Shown in pieces: positions 62,723 to 64,000 of a DNA stretch of 64,000 nucleotides. A model generated the notes under the pieces. That model saw only the letters and a list, made by a program, of their open reading frames with translations. It was not told where the DNA came from and did no database searches. This DNA is from CAWIHA01 sp963835855 (GTDB lineage: Bacteria; Acidobacteriota; Terriglobia; Bryobacterales; Bryobacteraceae). Each line of letters begins with the position of its first letter. Position 1 is the first letter of the stretch. The translations under genes and the position numbers were made by a program. Where the stretch lies: the NCBI GenBank assembly GCA_963835855.1, contig CAWIHA010000038.1:1-64000 (forward strand), read 5' to 3'.

Positions 62723-63332
62723 CATACATCACGCAGCCTTCCGCTGGGCAACGGGCTGACCGAAACCTACTCCTGGAACGACCGGCTGCAGCAGACGGGC
62801 ATCGCGGCGGGCAACTTGCTCGCGCTGAATTTCTACCCCTGCGCAGGCGGCGCCACGCAGTGTTCGACGAACAACGGCAACATCATGTCGCAGACGATCG
62901 CGTTCCCGGCCATCGGCACGGCGCCTGGGCTGAATGTAACGCAGAGCTACACGTACGACAATCTCAACCGGCTGATTGGCGCTTCGGAGGGATCGGGCTG
63001 GAGCCGGGCGTTTGGGTATGATGCCTACGGGAACATGTGGGTGTCTGCGGATTCCGGCGTGCCAGAGGACCCGTTTACGCCGACAGTCTCGACGAACTTC
63101 GATGCGTACAACCGGCTGATCATCCAAAACTCCAGCTACGGCCTGGCGGGCAACCAGAAGACCATCGGCGGCTTTGCGAACAGCTATGACGCTGAGGACA
63201 GGCAGGTGACGGCCGCGATCGGCTCGACGACCACGAATTATGTTTATGATGGAGAGGGGCGCAGGGTGCAGAAGGCGATGGGCGGCGTCACGACGACTTA
63301 CGTCTACAATGCCGAGGGCGAGCTTGCGGTAG
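62723..63332 (+). pseudogene. RHS/YD-repeat fragment
   Basis: The frame opens at 62723 and reads TETYSWNDRLQQTGIA, then YTYDNLNRLIGASEGSGW and FGYDAYGNMW, NFDAYNRL, NYVYDGEGRRVQKAMGG and TTYVYNAEGEL. These are RHS/YD repeats of a large toxin-delivery or wall-associated protein. Both ends are missing: there is no start and at about 63320-63332 the sequence changes to the antisense of another gene. This is a broken piece, either from rearrangement or an assembly join. Confidence 0.7.
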
Positions 63333-63544
63333 CAGCCGCCCGGCACGAGCGCTTCTTCCTTGATAGCGAGCTTGGCCATGGCCGGGATCTCGTACTTCTT
63401 CGCCACATATCGAGTAAGGCGGGCCCGCTCGGATTCCGCGAGCGGCGAGCAGGCTTCATCTTGCCGGGCCGTGCCACCGTTCAAAACCAACGGCAACAGA
63501 AGCACCGCCCAGCACAGCGCGGCGGCGAATCTCAGTTTCGGCAT
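63320..63544 (-). pseudogene. Truncated exported protein, N-terminal fragment
   Basis: Starting at ATG 63544, after the stop of the gene at 63550, it reads a signal peptide (RFAAALCWAVLLLPLVLNGG) and RLTRYVAKKYEIPAMAKLAI, then VPGGCYRKL, where homology stops. In acidobacterial DsbA-type thioredoxin proteins I recall a similar N-terminal domain (YVxKKYxxP ... CYRKL). The remaining protein is replaced by the antisense of the RHS fragment, though the frame stays open to 62729. Function is inferred weakly. Confidence 0.5.
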
Positions 63545-63549
63545 CGCTG

Positions 63550-64000
63550 TTACTGCTGTGGCGGCGGCTGAATCATGAGAATCACGTCGTACATCAGTGG
63601 GCTCGACTTCATCGACTTGTCGAAAATCATCGACTGGTACCGGAATTGGTTTCCGTACTGGTCGGTATAAGGCTTCGACGTGTACTTCAGGCTGATGGCG
63701 AACACACCCGCCTGCGGGAGAGTGTAGAGTTCGCCGGGCTCGCTGATGCCGTTGTGGTTCTTGTCGACCCAAAGCCGCAGCTTACTGTACACGCTGTCAC
63801 CCGGGTCAATCATCCCATTGCCGTTGCCGCCGTTCTTGGGATCGTCAAATACGGCCAGCGCCTTGTACCCGTTCGGATTCGGCCCCGCCGGTTGCGGCGT
63901 AAGGTCGCCGAATAGCTCCGTAGCATCGTCGATCACGCCATTACCGTTGCGGTCCAGCACAAGCCAGGCGTTCGCATAATTGGCATCTGTCCAACTGGTT
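63550..64000 (-). CDS. Protein with Ca-binding Asp/Asn repeats, C-terminal part
   Basis: The gene enters from beyond the right edge and ends at 63550. Visible: TSWTDANYANAWLVLDRNGN, GVIDDATELFGDLTPQP, GNGNGMIDPGDSVYSKLRLW, DKNHNGISEPGELYTL. DxNGNGxIDDxxELFG and DKNHNGxSEPGEL are EF-hand/dockerin-like calcium loops typical of large secreted proteins. The next gene downstream begins six bases after the stop, so they were once an operon. Confidence 0.7.
   Translation of the reverse strand, partial: TSWTDANYANAWLVLDRNGNGVIDDATELFGDLTPQPAGPNPNGYKALAVFDDPKNGGNGNGMIDPGDSVYSKLRLWVDKNHNGISEPGELYTLPQAGVFAISLKYTSKPYTDQYGNQFRYQSMIFDKSMKSSPLMYDVILMIQPPPQQ

Overview
The window is high-GC bacterial DNA that most resembles the phylum Acidobacteriota, order Bryobacterales ('Candidatus Solibacter' type). 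The evidence is a secreted protein ending in the Solibacter-type TIGR03437 C-terminal domain (61081-62676), a PEP-CTERM exported protein (24909-25688), several secreted or membrane proteins of acidobacterial style, and a full set of housekeeping genes. It reads as chromosome, not plasmid: gyrA, tRNA-His, nadK, ribF, thrC, fba and a flagellar basal-body operon are present. No organism assignment was computed.

Layout. 1-7.1 kb: a chitin-oligosaccharide set with an AmpG-like MFS permease, a GH94 N,N'-diacetylchitobiose phosphorylase (one-base frameshift) and a secreted GH20 hexosaminidase. 7.2-13.7 kb (minus): flgB-flgC-fliE-fliF-fliG-fliH-fliI-fliJ. 14-23.4 kb: class III aminotransferase, methyltransferase, YraN, galT, a frameshifted EamA permease, mazG, the DUF1844-MBL-ribF operon and class II aldolase. 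23.6-27.1 kb: LacD-type aldolase and a convergent hybrid histidine kinase, with a PEP-CTERM gene lodged between two 81-bp direct repeats of their shared 3' junction. 27.3-30.1 kb (minus): xseB-ispA(frameshifted)-tlyA-nadK, overlapping stop to start. 30.2-36.1 kb: YfhO-like membrane protein, a decayed MFS gene, an exported protein, a 129-bp MITE-like element, an AgaS-type SIS isomerase and purU. 36.2-42.2 kb (minus): secreted protein, glgP, pgm and tRNA-His, a glycogen-mobilising pair. 42.3-47.7 kb: ubiD-like decarboxylase, fabG-like reductase, GT39-like glycosyltransferase, N-carbamoylputrescine amidase and an HNH protein. 47.8-57.1 kb: thrC, a convergent thrC paralogue without the PLP lysine, lytic transglycosylase, an S41 protease homologue without its catalytic dyad, FmdB zinc ribbon, larE and gyrA. 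57.2-60 kb: phage-tail or GTA-like remnants split by a low-GC gene followed by an attC-like site, which looks like a solitary integron cassette. 60-64 kb: GT2 glycosyltransferase, the TIGR03437 protein, an RHS fragment fused to a truncated gene, and a Ca-binding-repeat protein running off the window.

Functionally the window joins saprophytic sugar metabolism (chitobiose, galactose or tagatose, glycogen) with motility and central biosynthesis. Three genes (GH94, EamA, ispA) each differ from an intact reading frame by one base in a short homopolymer. That pattern fits sequencing or assembly error at least as well as true pseudogenes. The strongest candidates for something new are the solitary attC cassette, the two conserved-looking pseudo-enzymes (thrC paralogue and S41 homologue), and the duplicated aldolase/kinase junction around the PEP-CTERM gene.
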